49,027 nucleotides of DNA from an uncultured Thiohalocapsa sp. (GTDB taxonomy: Bacteria; Pseudomonadota; Gammaproteobacteria; Chromatiales; Chromatiaceae), in assembly GCF_913062725.1 (NCBI RefSeq), contig NZ_CAJXWY010000029.1, forward strand, positions 1 through 49,027, read 5' to 3'. Position 1 is the stretch's first letter, and each line of letters opens with the position of its first letter. This document shows, piece by piece, positions 25,910 to 35,461 of this stretch. The translations under genes were made by a program, and so were the position numbers. The notes beneath the pieces are model-generated. The model saw only the letters and a list, made by a program, of their open reading frames with translations, searched no databases and was not told where the DNA came from.

Positions 25910-26057
25910 GGACCTTCCTGTGCAATGGGGAGCGGGGCTGGGGGCGTGCTCGGCGACCGCCGGGCTGGATCGATGCGCCCGCCCTGGGATGCGCGCTGCC
26001 GTGCCGCGGCGACGAGACGACCGCGCCGGCGCAGGCAGTCACGCTACCTTAGGGACG

Positions 26058-26086
26058 GAATATTGGCAAATACTGATTATTGTCAG
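26058..26086 (-). promoter_or_regulatory. Candidate aceE promoter
   Basis: On the minus strand CTGACA (26086-26081) is a good -35 and AATATT, 16 nt downstream (about 26064-26059), a fair -10, roughly 150 nt upstream of the aceE ATG. It is the only AT-rich, promoter-like stretch upstream of aceE. Confidence 0.4.
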
Positions 26087-26089
26087 TAT
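26070..26089. promoter_or_regulatory. 20-bp palindromic operator candidate upstream of aceE
   Basis: ATACTGA (26070-26076) and TCAGTAT (26083-26089) form perfect 7-bp arms around a 6-nt spacer. The site overlaps the -35 of the candidate aceE promoter, a position typical of a repressor. The sequence is unlike the E. coli PdhR box (AATTGGTnnnACCAATT), so another dimeric regulator may act here. Confidence 0.5.
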
Positions 26090-26448
26090 GAATAATGGCT
26101 GTCCCCAACGCTGTCCGCTGGATGCTCCCGGGTGTTGCCGAGCAAGCGGGTTGTATCACCAACGCAAAAATCCCGCGCAGCGACGGCTGCCCGGGGTTGT
26201 GCTGCGGCTGTGGCCGATGTGCAGTCCACTTGCGCACCGGGCAGGACTCGGCCGTGCGCCTCAGCTGGCTGGGGTCTGCTTCCGGCGGCGATGGGCGCTC
26301 CCCGAATGCCGGCGGCGCTGGCATGCGCGGGCACTGTCCGGGCTCGGCCATGGCTGCGAAGTCGGGGCGCACCCTTAGACGACGTGGGCGATGCAATAGG
26401 CAATGTCTATGCTGGCGCCGTATGTGGTGGTGCACGCCGGTGTCGACA

Positions 26449-27036
26449 CTAAGCCGGCGGGTCGTGGCGGCTGCGCTCACGCAGCACCCCCAGCAGACCG
26501 CCGACATTGGAGCGTTCCCGATCCAGCACCAGCGTGATGGCGATTTCCTCCAGGGCCGCCAGCACCGCCACGGCGGCCGCCGCGCGGAAGGGCCAGGCCG
26601 CCACCTCGAGCAGCAGCAGGAACAGCCCCACGGCCGTCGCCGCCACGGCCACCTTCACCAGTCGCGTGTGGTAGCTGGTAAAGCGGCGGAAGCGCACCAA
26701 GCCCACCAGCGCCGGCAGCACGAAGCTCGCCACCACGGCGGAGAAGGCGAGCCACTCCTGGCGCACCAGCCCCGGCCACAACAGCAGCATGGAAACCGCC
26801 ACCGCGGCATAGACGGCAACATCCGCCCAGGAGTCGAGCATGGCGCCGAAGCGGCTCGCCTGCCCGGTGAGTCGTGCCAGGGTGCCGTCGATGGCGTCGG
26901 TGAAGAAAGCGACCGCCAGCAGCCAGAGGAAAGGCTCCCGGTGGCCCTGCGAGGCGAGCAGCAGCAGCACCGGCGCCGCCACCAGCCGAAAGGCGCTGAG
27001 CAGATTCGGCAGTCGCCAGTGATGCATGTCCGTCAT
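26449..27036 (-). CDS. CDP-alcohol phosphatidyltransferase
   Basis: This is an integral membrane enzyme that transfers a phosphatidyl group from a CDP-activated lipid to an alcohol acceptor. The 195-residue protein has about five to six membrane segments and the intact metal/substrate motif D50-G-x2-A-R-x8-G64-x3-D68-x3-D72 (preceded by FFTDAI). The family includes PgsA, PssA and cardiolipin-type synthases, and the acceptor cannot be told from sequence. The ATG at 27036 overlaps the preceding gene by 4 nt. It lies in a three-gene cluster with an EEP-fold protein and a CarS-like cytidylyltransferase, which suggests a dedicated lipid branch. Confidence 0.88.
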   Translation of the reverse strand: MTDMHHWRLPNLLSAFRLVAAPVLLLLASQGHREPFLWLLAVAFFTDAIDGTLARLTGQASRFGAMLDSWADVAVYAAVAVSMLLLWPGLVRQEWLAFSAVVASFVLPALVGLVRFRRFTSYHTRLVKVAVAATAVGLFLLLLEVAAWPFRAAAAVAVLAALEEIAITLVLDRERSNVGGLLGVLRERSRHDPPA

Positions 27037-27785
27037 AGCTGGAACCAGGCCTGCAAGGGGGTGTGGTCGGATAGCCGGTGCCAGGGGGCGAGCCCGAGGC
27101 GCTCCGCGCGCAGCGGCGCCACGCCGCGGCAGTAGATGCGATCCATGGGCAGTACCGGGGCCACCGCGGGCCAGGTGCGGGCGTGGCGGCCGTGCAGACG
27201 CCGGAACACCTCGGTGAGCTCCAGCTCGGCATTGAAGTCCCGCTCGGCGCGGCCCGACCAATCATTGAAGTCGCCGGCGACGATGAGCGGTTCGTGGTGG
27301 GGCACATGGGCCTCGATCCGCGCGGACAGACGCTGAATCTGTGGTCGGCGCTCGGCGCCGAAGAACCCGAAGTGCACACAAACGACGTGCAGGCGCTGTT
27401 CGGCGCCAGGTACCTCGATGACGCCATGCAGCAGCGAGCGGCTGGCGGCGAAGGGGTAGGGGGAAACGCCGATATTCTCCCACTGGCGGAAAGGCCAGCG
27501 GCTCAAAATCGCGTTGCCGTGGTGTCCCTGGTCATAGATGGCGTTGCGGCCATAGGCATGGTGGGGCCAGACGGTATCCGCCAGGAACTCGAACTGGGGA
27601 TAATCCGGCCATTCGTGCAGACGCTGGGCGTGGCTGGCGTGCTCGCCCAAGGCCTCCTGGAGAAACACCAGATCGGCCCGCGTATGGGCCAGGGCGTCGC
27701 GCATGCGGTGCAGGACGAACTGCCGCCCCCCCATGCTGAAGCCCTTATGGATGTTGTAGGTGAGGATGCTGAATTGATGGCTCAT
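27033..27785 (-). CDS. Endonuclease/exonuclease/phosphatase-fold protein
   Basis: The 250-residue protein has the EEP-superfamily landmarks LTYNIHKG near the N-terminus, FLQEALGE, VVCVHFGFFG, VAGDFNDW and the terminal SDHTPL, so the Mg-dependent phosphodiesterase/phosphatase core is intact. No signal peptide is visible. Relatives such as YbhP lie beside cardiolipin synthase genes in enterobacteria. Here it overlaps a CDP-alcohol phosphatidyltransferase by 4 nt, so a lipid phosphate or phosphodiester substrate is more likely than DNA. The ATG at 27785 was chosen because the homologous region begins there. Confidence 0.85.
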   Translation of the reverse strand: MSHQFSILTYNIHKGFSMGGRQFVLHRMRDALAHTRADLVFLQEALGEHASHAQRLHEWPDYPQFEFLADTVWPHHAYGRNAIYDQGHHGNAILSRWPFRQWENIGVSPYPFAASRSLLHGVIEVPGAEQRLHVVCVHFGFFGAERRPQIQRLSARIEAHVPHHEPLIVAGDFNDWSGRAERDFNAELELTEVFRRLHGRHARTWPAVAPVLPMDRIYCRGVAPLRAERLGLAPWHRLSDHTPLQAWFQL

Positions 27786-27890
27786 GCGATGCTTCGACGC
27801 GCCGGTGCTGCGCACTGGCTCGGAATGGGGCTCGCCGGCAGCGGCTCGACTGCGGCGTCGGCTTGCCGGTGCGCCCGCGGCTTCCGGTGT

Positions 27891-28364
27891 CTACCAGGGG
27901 CGACGGCGGATGCGTAACCGGTAGAGCAGCGGCGAGAGCCAGGCGTCCAGCAGGCTGAACAGGATAACCAATCCCAGGATCTCAGCGCCGCCCAGATGCA
28001 GCGGCTGCATCAGTCCGACTGCCGGGCACAGGGATTCGGGGACCGTATCCAGCAGCAGCGCGCGGCTGCTCCGTGGTCGGCCCAGCCGCCGCTTGACGAA
28101 GCTGGCGAGCAGGTCGCCGGCCATGGCCAGGGCGCCGGCGGCCAGGCCAACCAGCGGCGACAGGCCGAGCAGGGGCGCCAGGGTGGTGCTCGCGGCCAGC
28201 GCCACGGCGAGACCACGCCAGGTTTTGGCGTCGCCCAGCAGCCGGCGGCCGTCGGCCAGGCGCAAGCCGCAATCGACGGGGACCGCCCAGCGCGCACCCA
28301 GCATGGCGTGCACCAGCACCGGTGCGCCATTGGCGGCGACGATGAGCAGCAGCAGTCCTAACAC
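27891..28364 (-). CDS. CDP-archaeol synthase (CarS)-like membrane protein
   Basis: The 157-residue protein has about four to five membrane segments and resembles the short CarS/DUF46 family, relatives of CdsA that activate lipids with CTP. Supporting stretches are ANGAPVL, LGDAKTWRG and the polar loop SFVKRRLGRPRSS followed by LLDTVPE. It begins with GTG at 28364, 59 nt from the divergent crcB. Its cluster with a CDP-alcohol phosphatidyltransferase gives a plausible activation-then-transfer pair. Whether the lipid is an ether lipid cannot be read from sequence. Confidence 0.8.
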   Translation of the reverse strand: MLGLLLLIVAANGAPVLVHAMLGARWAVPVDCGLRLADGRRLLGDAKTWRGLAVALAASTTLAPLLGLSPLVGLAAGALAMAGDLLASFVKRRLGRPRSSRALLLDTVPESLCPAVGLMQPLHLGGAEILGLVILFSLLDAWLSPLLYRLRIRRRPW

Positions 28365-28423
28365 GCCAGCGATGGCCGCTGATCGCGTACAATCGGCATT
28401 CGGTCGATCATTGAGAGTCGCTC

Positions 28424-28798
28424 TTGCTGCAGTTGCTCGCCATCGCCGGCGGCGGCGCGCTCGGCGCGCTGGCGCGGTTTTTCGTCGCCACCGGCGTCTA
28501 CCGGCTGCTCGGGCGCGACTTCCCCTGGGGCACGCTGAGTGTCAATGTGCTCGGCTCCTTCGCCATGGGGCTGCTGTTCGTGTTGCTGCTGGAGCGCAGC
28601 CTGCTCGCGGCGGAGCTGCGGGCGGCGATCCTCATCGGCTTTCTCGGCTCCTTCACCACGTTTTCGACCTTTTCGCTGGAGACCTTGACGCTGGTGGAGC
28701 AGGGCGAGATGCTGCGGGCGCTTGCGAACGTGACCGTCAGTGTTGTGGTCTGCATCGCCGCCTGCTGGGCCGGCATCGTCGCCGCGAGGGGGCTGTGA
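28424..28798 (+). CDS. crcB: Fluoride channel CrcB/Fluc
   Basis: This is a dual-topology fluoride channel that exports F- from the cytoplasm. The 124-residue protein has four membrane segments and the family motifs GALGALARF, GTLSVNVLGSF (conserved Asn) and GFLGSFTTFSTFS (phenylalanine box). The start is TTG at 28424. A TACAAT at 28388-28393 could be its -10, but no -35 is evident. A DUF190 gene follows 2 nt after the stop. Confidence 0.95.
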   Translation: MLQLLAIAGGGALGALARFFVATGVYRLLGRDFPWGTLSVNVLGSFAMGLLFVLLLERSLLAAELRAAILIGFLGSFTTFSTFSLETLTLVEQGEMLRALANVTVSVVVCIAACWAGIVAARGL

Positions 28799-28800
28799 GC

Positions 28801-29157
28801 ATGGTGCGATCATCCAATGAAGCTGTCGAGCGGCCCTTGGGCGGGGCGACCATGGTACGCGTCTACCTGAGCGAGTCCGATCATGGCCTGAAGCCGCTGC
28901 TCAAGTGTCTGCATGACGAGCTCGGAGTCCGCGGCGCCACCGTCACGCGGGGCGTGGCGGGCTTCGGCGCTTCCGGCGTGGTGCATGGTACGAGCCTGCT
29001 GGATCTGTCGTCGGACCTGCCGCTGGTGCTGGAGTTCTTCGACCGCCCGGATCGGGCCCGCGCCGCCATCGAGCGTATCAAGGACTTCGTCGAGCCGGGT
29101 CATGTCGTGTCCTGGCCCGTCGACGTCGAGAGCAGCGGCGACCCGGGCCCCGCGTGA
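28801..29157 (+). CDS. DUF190 protein, companion of CrcB
   Basis: This is a 118-residue soluble protein of the DUF190 family, PII-like in fold, frequently encoded beside crcB. Recognisable parts are LLKCLHDELGVRGATVTRGV and GFGASGVVHG followed by LSSDLPLVLEFFD. A start at ATG 28801, two nucleotides after crcB, fits an operon; an internal ATG at 28852 would remove 17 poorly conserved residues and could be the real start. It may modulate fluoride export, but no ligand is established here. Confidence 0.88.
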   Translation: MVRSSNEAVERPLGGATMVRVYLSESDHGLKPLLKCLHDELGVRGATVTRGVAGFGASGVVHGTSLLDLSSDLPLVLEFFDRPDRARAAIERIKDFVEPGHVVSWPVDVESSGDPGPA

Positions 29158-30558
<1,401 letters not shown>

Positions 30559-30608
30559 GCGGGTGACGAGCGTTGGATGCTGCTCGGGCTGAGCGTGGGC
30601 CGCGGAGT

Positions 30609-30626
30609 CGTGCCCGGCGGGGCACG
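30609..30626. terminator. Hairpin in the serS / DUF4399 convergent gap
   Basis: CGTGCCC (30609-30615) pairs perfectly with GGGCACG (30620-30626) around a 4-nt loop, in the 83-nt gap between two convergent stop codons. There is no T run, so it may act as a bidirectional, imperfect terminator. Confidence 0.4.
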
Positions 30627-30641
30627 CCCGGCGCCGCCGGA

Positions 30642-31067
30642 TCACTCCACGGTGACGGTGACCTGTTCGGAGTAGACGGGCGGGTCATGGGGCACATGCT
30701 TCATGTCGCCCAGGATCAGCCGGAGTGTGTGGGTGCCGGGCTCCAGCGTCACTTCGGTCTGGGTCTGACCGCCGCCGAAATGCATGACATCGCCGCCGAT
30801 GGGCTGATCGAAGGGCGGCAAGGCCTGGTCGATGAGCAGGTGATGGTGCCCGGTGGCGGCCTTGTCGGTGCCGGCGGGGGCGACCCCCATGTTCTCGAGC
30901 CCGAATTTGACCGTAAAGGTCTGCCCCACCGTGGCGCCGTCCGCGGGCTCGATGAAATAGACCTTGGCGCCCGCGGGCGACGGGGTGCGCTCGATCTCGG
31001 CTAAGGCCGGCAGGGCGGCGAAGGCGACGGGGACCGCGACCAGGGCGGCGATGGCATATTTGAGCAT
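30642..31067 (-). CDS. DUF4399 exported protein
   Basis: The 141-residue protein starts with a signal peptide (MLKYAIAALVAVPVAFAALP, cleavage probably after ALA) and has a DUF4399 core with VYFIEPADGATV, KFGLENMGVAPAG and GHHHLLID, then TLEPGTHTLRL. The family is periplasmic with an immunoglobulin-like beta fold and unknown function. The histidine cluster GHHH could bind metal. I chose the ATG at 31067 because GAGGAG lies upstream and the signal peptide begins there. It stands alone, 237 nt from argE. Confidence 0.88.
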   Translation of the reverse strand: MLKYAIAALVAVPVAFAALPALAEIERTPSPAGAKVYFIEPADGATVGQTFTVKFGLENMGVAPAGTDKAATGHHHLLIDQALPPFDQPIGGDVMHFGGGQTQTEVTLEPGTHTLRLILGDMKHVPHDPPVYSEQVTVTVE

Positions 31068-31304
31068 GGTGGATTCTCTCCTCGCTGTTTTATGCGTTTT
31101 GGCACGCCGGGGTCTGAGGGCTTTCCGGCCGTGCGTCAAGCTAGGTCGGGCGATCCGGTGCCGATTCAAGGACGCGCCGATCGATTGGCGGACGCCCGCC
31201 GCACGCAATACCGCAGGCTCCGGGACGGGAGCCGTTCCCGCAGGACGCCGGCGCGGTTACCGCCAGTGTTGCGCGAGCGTGTGACCACGCGTTCAGCGTC
31301 GCCA

Positions 31305-32474
31305 TCAGCCTTGCAGGCAGAAGCGCTGGATCAGTCCCCGCAGCATGCCGAGCATCGGCTCGATGCGCTCTGTGGCCAGGAACTCGTCGGGCTGATGGGC
31401 CTGGGCGACGTCGCCGGGGCCGAGCACCATGGTCTCCATGCCGAGGGCGTTGAAGAAGGGGGCCTCGGTGCCGAAGCTGACGGTCTCCGCCGCATGGCCG
31501 CTCAGCGCCTCGCCGGCGCGGACGATGGCGGCGGTGGCCGGCGTGTCCGCCGGCGGGATGCTCGGAAACAGCGGGTCCACGGTCCATTGCAGCCCTCTGG
31601 GCTCGGCGACGGCCGCCACCCGCCGACGCAGTTCCAGGCGCAGTGTCTCCGGCTCCTGGCCGGGCAGCGGGCGGATATCGATGTGCAGCTCGCACTGACC
31701 GCAGATGCGGTTGAAGTTGTCGCCGCCGTGGATGTGGCCGCAGTTGAGCGTGGGCCAGGCGATGCGAAAGGCCGGGTCGCGGTGGTCGTGCTGCAGCCGC
31801 TCGCGCCATTCCAGCAGGGACGTCAGCACCTGATGCATGCCCTCGATGGCATTGTTACCCAGGCTCGGGTCGCTGGCATGGCCGCTCTGACCGACGAGGC
31901 GGATGCTCTCGCCCATGACACCCTTGTGGGCGCGCACCGGCCGCAAGCCCGTGGGCTCGCCGATGACGGCATGGCGTCCCAGCGGCCGGCCGGCGGCAAC
32001 CAGTGCCCGTGCCCCGTGCATGGCCGACTCTTCATCGGCGGTGGCCAGGATCATCAGCGGATGCTTCAGCTGCGCGCCGTCCAGTCCGCGGGCGGCCTCG
32101 AGGGCGAGCCCCAGGAAGGATTTCATGTCTGCAGTGCCGAGCCCGTAGAGGCGTCCGCTGTCCTCGGTGAGCTTGAGGGGATCGCGCTGCCAGAGGGCGG
32201 GATCGTAGGGCACGGTGTCGGAGTGGCCGGCGAGCACCAGCCCCCCCGGCCCGCTGCCGAGGGTGGCCAGCAGATTGGCCTTCTGCGGATGCCCGGGGAT
32301 CTCCAAGACTTCCACTTTGAAGCCCGCCGCCCGCAGCCAGTCCGCCAACGGCTCCAGTACCGGCCGGTTGCTCTGGTCCCAGGCCGACTGCACGCTGCTG
32401 ACGCTGGACGTGGCGATGAGCTGTTCCAGCATGTGGCGCAGCGGCGGTGCCTCGGTGGCGGGAATGTGATGCAT
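31305..32474 (-). CDS. argE: Acetylornithine deacetylase
   Basis: This M20-family metallohydrolase releases acetate from N-acetylornithine in arginine synthesis. The 389-residue protein has the metal-binding motifs LAGHSDTVPYD, GTADMKSF and TADEESAMHGAR, and a final histidine in GDVAQAHQPDEF, with the small dimerisation domain between. The ATG at 32474 has GGAG 6 nt upstream. It is divergent from the RNA methyltransferase gene. Confidence 0.92.
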   Translation of the reverse strand: MHHIPATEAPPLRHMLEQLIATSSVSSVQSAWDQSNRPVLEPLADWLRAAGFKVEVLEIPGHPQKANLLATLGSGPGGLVLAGHSDTVPYDPALWQRDPLKLTEDSGRLYGLGTADMKSFLGLALEAARGLDGAQLKHPLMILATADEESAMHGARALVAAGRPLGRHAVIGEPTGLRPVRAHKGVMGESIRLVGQSGHASDPSLGNNAIEGMHQVLTSLLEWRERLQHDHRDPAFRIAWPTLNCGHIHGGDNFNRICGQCELHIDIRPLPGQEPETLRLELRRRVAAVAEPRGLQWTVDPLFPSIPPADTPATAAIVRAGEALSGHAAETVSFGTEAPFFNALGMETMVLGPGDVAQAHQPDEFLATERIEPMLGMLRGLIQRFCLQG

Positions 32475-32598
32475 CGAGCGCTCCAGGTGTGACTGTGATG
32501 TGCTGTGGTATCTGTCGGCCGGTCCATGGGCGCCGGCCCCGCTTTTTCTGTAGATTGCCCCGTTCTCGTGCCGTTTCATCCCCGAGCGCAGCGCCCGC

Positions 32599-34128
32599 AT
32601 GTCACACGCCGACCCATCGACCCCGCCGCCAACCGCCGGCGCGCCAGCCCCAGCGCAGGCCCCAGCGCAGGCCCTGGCGCAGGCCCTGGCGCGCTACCGC
32701 CCCCTGTTCGGAGCGGTGGTGGATGATTGGGACGGCTTCATCGACAGCCTGCGTCGCCCGCTCGGCACCTGCATCTGGAGCCGGCCCGGCCGCATCGACG
32801 GCGATGCGCTGGCCGCACTGTTGGCGGATCAGGGCGTGTCCAGCGCGCCCGTGCCCTGGCTTGCGGCGGCGCCCGGCACCGCCTTGGCGCTGCCGCCGGG
32901 CTTCCGCGCCGGCCAGCACTGGTGGTATTGCGCCGGCCTTGCCCATGCCCAGGAGGCGGTGTCACAGCTGCCCGTGCTGGCGCTGGGATTGGCGCCCGGG
33001 CAGCGGGTCCTGGATCTGTGCGCGGCCCCCGGCGGCAAAACGGCGCAGATCGCGCTCAGCCTGGGCAACCGCGGCACGGTGCTGGCCAACGACTTCGCCA
33101 TGGACCGCATCGCCGCCTTGCAGGGTAATCTGGACCGGCTCGGCGTGGTCAACGTCAGCACCACCCGCTACGACGGCGGCAATTATCCCGCCGCCGCCGG
33201 CCCCTTCGACCGCATTCTGGTGGATGCGCCCTGCTCCAGCGAGGGCACGCTGCGACGCAATCCGGGCCTGGCCAGCAAGCTCGGCCCGGAGCGCAGCGCC
33301 CGCATGGGGAGCCGCCAGCGGGCGCTGTTGCGCAAGGCCGTGCAACTCTGCCGCCCGGGCGGGCGCATCGTCTACTCCACCTGTACCTTCGCGCCGGAGG
33401 AGAACGAACTGGTGGTGGCGGACGTGCTCGCCGAGCAGCAAGGCCGTCTGCGGCTGCGGCCGGCGTCCGCATGGGCGCAGCTGCCCGGACTCGTGGGCGG
33501 CCCCGGCGTCACACTCTGGCAGGGTCGGCCGCTGCCGCCGGCCCTCGGCGGCTGTCTGCGCCTCTGGCCGCACGCGAACGACACCGGCGGCTTCTTCATC
33601 GCGGTGTTCGAGAAGGACGCCGCCGCCGCGGGGCCGCCCGAGCCCGAGCCCGAGCCATTGGCCCACGAGTCCGCCGGCGAGGACGCCGATTGGTGCGCCG
33701 GCCTCGCCGCGCACTATGGCATCACGGAGCCGGTTACGGCGCAGTTTCGGGTCCACCGCCAGACCCGCCGGGGTCTGCACGTGGCGGCACGGGACCACGC
33801 GCCACCCGCGGCACCGCAACCAGAGGGCAGCGGTCTCTTCTTCTACCGCACCAATATCCGCCCGCCAAAGCTCACCACCGCGGGGGCGCTGCTGCTGGGT
33901 GGCCAGGCCACCCGCCAGGTGCTGGACCTGGAAGCCCCCGCGGATCGCGATGCCTACCTGCGCCGGCGGACCCTCCAGCCAAGTGCGGCTGCGACGGCCG
34001 CCTGCCGGCCCGGGCAGGTGATCATCCGCCACCGGGGCCATCCGCTGGGAGTGGCGATACTGCATCGCTCCGGCGAGCTCGAGAGCCTTTTCCCGCGTAA
34101 GTGGAGCGGTTGTACCGCGGCGGGCTAG
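32599..34128 (+). CDS. RsmB/NOP-family RNA cytosine-5 methyltransferase
   Basis: This is an S-adenosylmethionine-dependent m5C methyltransferase of RNA. The 509-residue protein has the SAM-binding CAAPGGKTAQ (141-150), DAPCSS with Cys212 and STCTFAPEENE with the catalytic Cys262, then a long C-terminal region (about 380-509) of the RsmF type. By architecture it is closer to RsmF (16S C1407) than to RsmB, because no NusB domain is present. The N-terminus includes an alanine/glutamine stretch encoded by a 12-bp tandem repeat. Confidence 0.88.
   Translation: MSHADPSTPPPTAGAPAPAQAPAQALAQALARYRPLFGAVVDDWDGFIDSLRRPLGTCIWSRPGRIDGDALAALLADQGVSSAPVPWLAAAPGTALALPPGFRAGQHWWYCAGLAHAQEAVSQLPVLALGLAPGQRVLDLCAAPGGKTAQIALSLGNRGTVLANDFAMDRIAALQGNLDRLGVVNVSTTRYDGGNYPAAAGPFDRILVDAPCSSEGTLRRNPGLASKLGPERSARMGSRQRALLRKAVQLCRPGGRIVYSTCTFAPEENELVVADVLAEQQGRLRLRPASAWAQLPGLVGGPGVTLWQGRPLPPALGGCLRLWPHANDTGGFFIAVFEKDAAAAGPPEPEPEPLAHESAGEDADWCAGLAAHYGITEPVTAQFRVHRQTRRGLHVAARDHAPPAAPQPEGSGLFFYRTNIRPPKLTTAGALLLGGQATRQVLDLEAPADRDAYLRRRTLQPSAAATAACRPGQVIIRHRGHPLGVAILHRSGELESLFPRKWSGCTAAG
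32647..32694. repeat. Four copies of a 12-bp tandem repeat in the methyltransferase gene
   Basis: Two copies of GCCCCAGCGCAG (32647-32670) are followed by two of GCCCTGGCGC plus AG/GC (32671-32694), encoding an APAQ/ALAQ stretch near residues 17-32. The exact unit length suggests replication slippage and possible length variation between strains without frameshift. Confidence 0.7.
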
Positions 34129-34222
34129 GGGCCCGCTGGAGGCTCGCCATTGTTCGTGTGCTGGTGGCGGGAAGCCGGTGCATGCTAGCCTTCGGGGATT
34201 TTTGATCCTACCGTCGGGCACC

Positions 34223-34510
34223 GTGACCAACCCTGAGCTGCTGACCCAACTGCTGCGCCTGCTCGCTGAGCTGACCGAGGAGTCCGAGGGCTACCTCGAG
34301 CGCGAGGACGACTCCCAGCGCTGGTACAACCGTGGCTACGCCAATGGTATGGCGGCGGCGCTGACGCGGCTCGGTCACGGCGACGCCGTCGCGCGCACCG
34401 TGGCGAGCGACCCCTACGACCGCGCCCGCGACCAAAAGCATCTGCCCTGGGGCAAGGCCTACGAGCACGGCCGCGACATGGGAGAGCGCGAGACGCACGA
34501 GGTACTTTGA
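34223..34510 (+). CDS. Small hypothetical protein (about 95 aa)
   Basis: This is a soluble, acidic, helical protein beginning [20 protein letters not shown], with a conserved-looking [14 protein letters not shown] segment and [14 protein letters not shown] near the end. I do not recognise a family. The start is uncertain: GTG at 34223 gives a clean helical N-terminus, while an in-frame GTG at 34178 has a better GGGA-type ribosome site. It lies between the methyltransferase gene and xthA on the same strand. Confidence 0.6.
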   Translation: MTNPELLTQLLRLLAELTEESEGYLEREDDSQRWYNRGYANGMAAALTRLGHGDAVARTVASDPYDRARDQKHLPWGKAYEHGRDMGERETHEVL

Positions 34511-34556
34511 CACCGCTCGCCATCCCGCCGCGATTCCCCAGCCCGGAGCCCGTACC

Positions 34557-35372
34557 ATGGCCACCTTCGTCTCCTTCAACATCAACGGCATCCGCAGCCG
34601 CCCGCATCAGCTGGAAGCCATCAAGGCCAAGTACGACCCGGAGGTGATCGGCATCCAGGAATCCAAGGTGGCCGATGAGGCGTTTCCGTTGACGATGGTC
34701 CAGGGCCTGAGCTACCAGGCGCATTACCACGGGCAGAAAGGCCACTACGGGGTGGCGCTGCTCAGCAAGGCAACGCCGCTGGCGGTGTGCAAGGGCTTCC
34801 CCACAGACGGTGAAGAGGCGCAGCGGCGCGCCATCACCGGCCGCTTCACCCTCCCGGACGGGGAGGCCGTCACCGTCGTCAACGGCTACTTCCCCCAGGG
34901 CGAGAGCCGCGATCATCCGGTCAAATTCCCGGGTAAGGCAAAATTCTACGCCGATCTGAGCGCTTACCTGAGCGAGCGCCACCGCCCCAACGAGCCACTG
35001 ATCGTCATGGGCGATATGAATGTCGCACCGGCGGATGCCGACGTCGGCATCGGTGATGACAATGCCAGGCGCTGGCTGCGCAGCGGCAAGTGCAGCTTCC
35101 TGCCGGAGGAGCGGGATTGGCTGCGGTCCCTCATGGATTGGGGCCTGCTCGACGCCTACCGCCTCGTGCACCCGGATGTGACGGACCGCTTCAGCTGGTT
35201 CGATTACCGCTCCCGTGGCTTCGAGCGCGAGCCCAAGCGCGGCCTGCGCATCGACCTGATCCTCATCACCGAGCCCCTGCGCCGGCGCCTGCGTGACGCG
35301 GGCATCGACTACGACATCCGCGCGCTCGAGAAGCCCTCGGACCATTGCCCCGTCTGGATCGATTTGGCGTGA
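34557..35372 (+). CDS. xthA: Exodeoxyribonuclease III
   Basis: This is an AP endonuclease and 3'-5' exonuclease for base excision repair. The 271-residue protein has [39 protein letters not shown], the RIDLIL segment and the terminal [10 protein letters not shown], so all Mg-binding and catalytic residues of the Xth family appear present. The length is canonical. Confidence 0.95.
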   Translation: MATFVSFNINGIRSRPHQLEAIKAKYDPEVIGIQESKVADEAFPLTMVQGLSYQAHYHGQKGHYGVALLSKATPLAVCKGFPTDGEEAQRRAITGRFTLPDGEAVTVVNGYFPQGESRDHPVKFPGKAKFYADLSAYLSERHRPNEPLIVMGDMNVAPADADVGIGDDNARRWLRSGKCSFLPEERDWLRSLMDWGLLDAYRLVHPDVTDRFSWFDYRSRGFEREPKRGLRIDLILITEPLRRRLRDAGIDYDIRALEKPSDHCPVWIDLA

Positions 35373-35379
35373 GCGCTGC

Positions 35380-35397
35380 GCCGCCCGCGCAGGCGGC
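35380..35397. terminator. Hairpin in the xthA / sanA convergent gap
   Basis: GCCGCC (35380-35385) and GGCGGC (35392-35397) form a 6-bp stem with a 6-nt loop just after the xthA stop, between convergent genes. It lacks a T run, so terminator function is only suggested by position. Confidence 0.3.
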
Positions 35398-35461
35398 TGC
35401 GCGCGTGGGCCGCCGGTGTGCGCGCCGCCCGGCATGCGCCCTTTGCGATGGCTGACGCGCG

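Larger units (their letters stand above)
25910..26448. other. Upstream region of aceE, long gap
   Basis: This 539-nt gap lies between aceE and the CDP-alcohol phosphatidyltransferase, both on the minus strand. The part at about 26045-26100 is AT-rich and contains the aceE promoter and palindrome. The part from about 26100 to 26448 is high-GC with overlapping frames on both strands, none of which I recognise or can support with a ribosome binding site. Confidence 0.5.

Noticed and set aside
26095..26448. Possible gene in the high-GC part of the gap upstream of aceE
   Set aside because: Frames exist on both strands but none has a ribosome site, conserved motif or sensible composition.
28365..28423. 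Possible fluoride riboswitch before crcB (GCGATGG and CTGAT strings)
   Set aside because: The 59-nt gap is too short and the elements too close to form the known crcB-motif pseudoknot and stems; resemblance is only to short strings.
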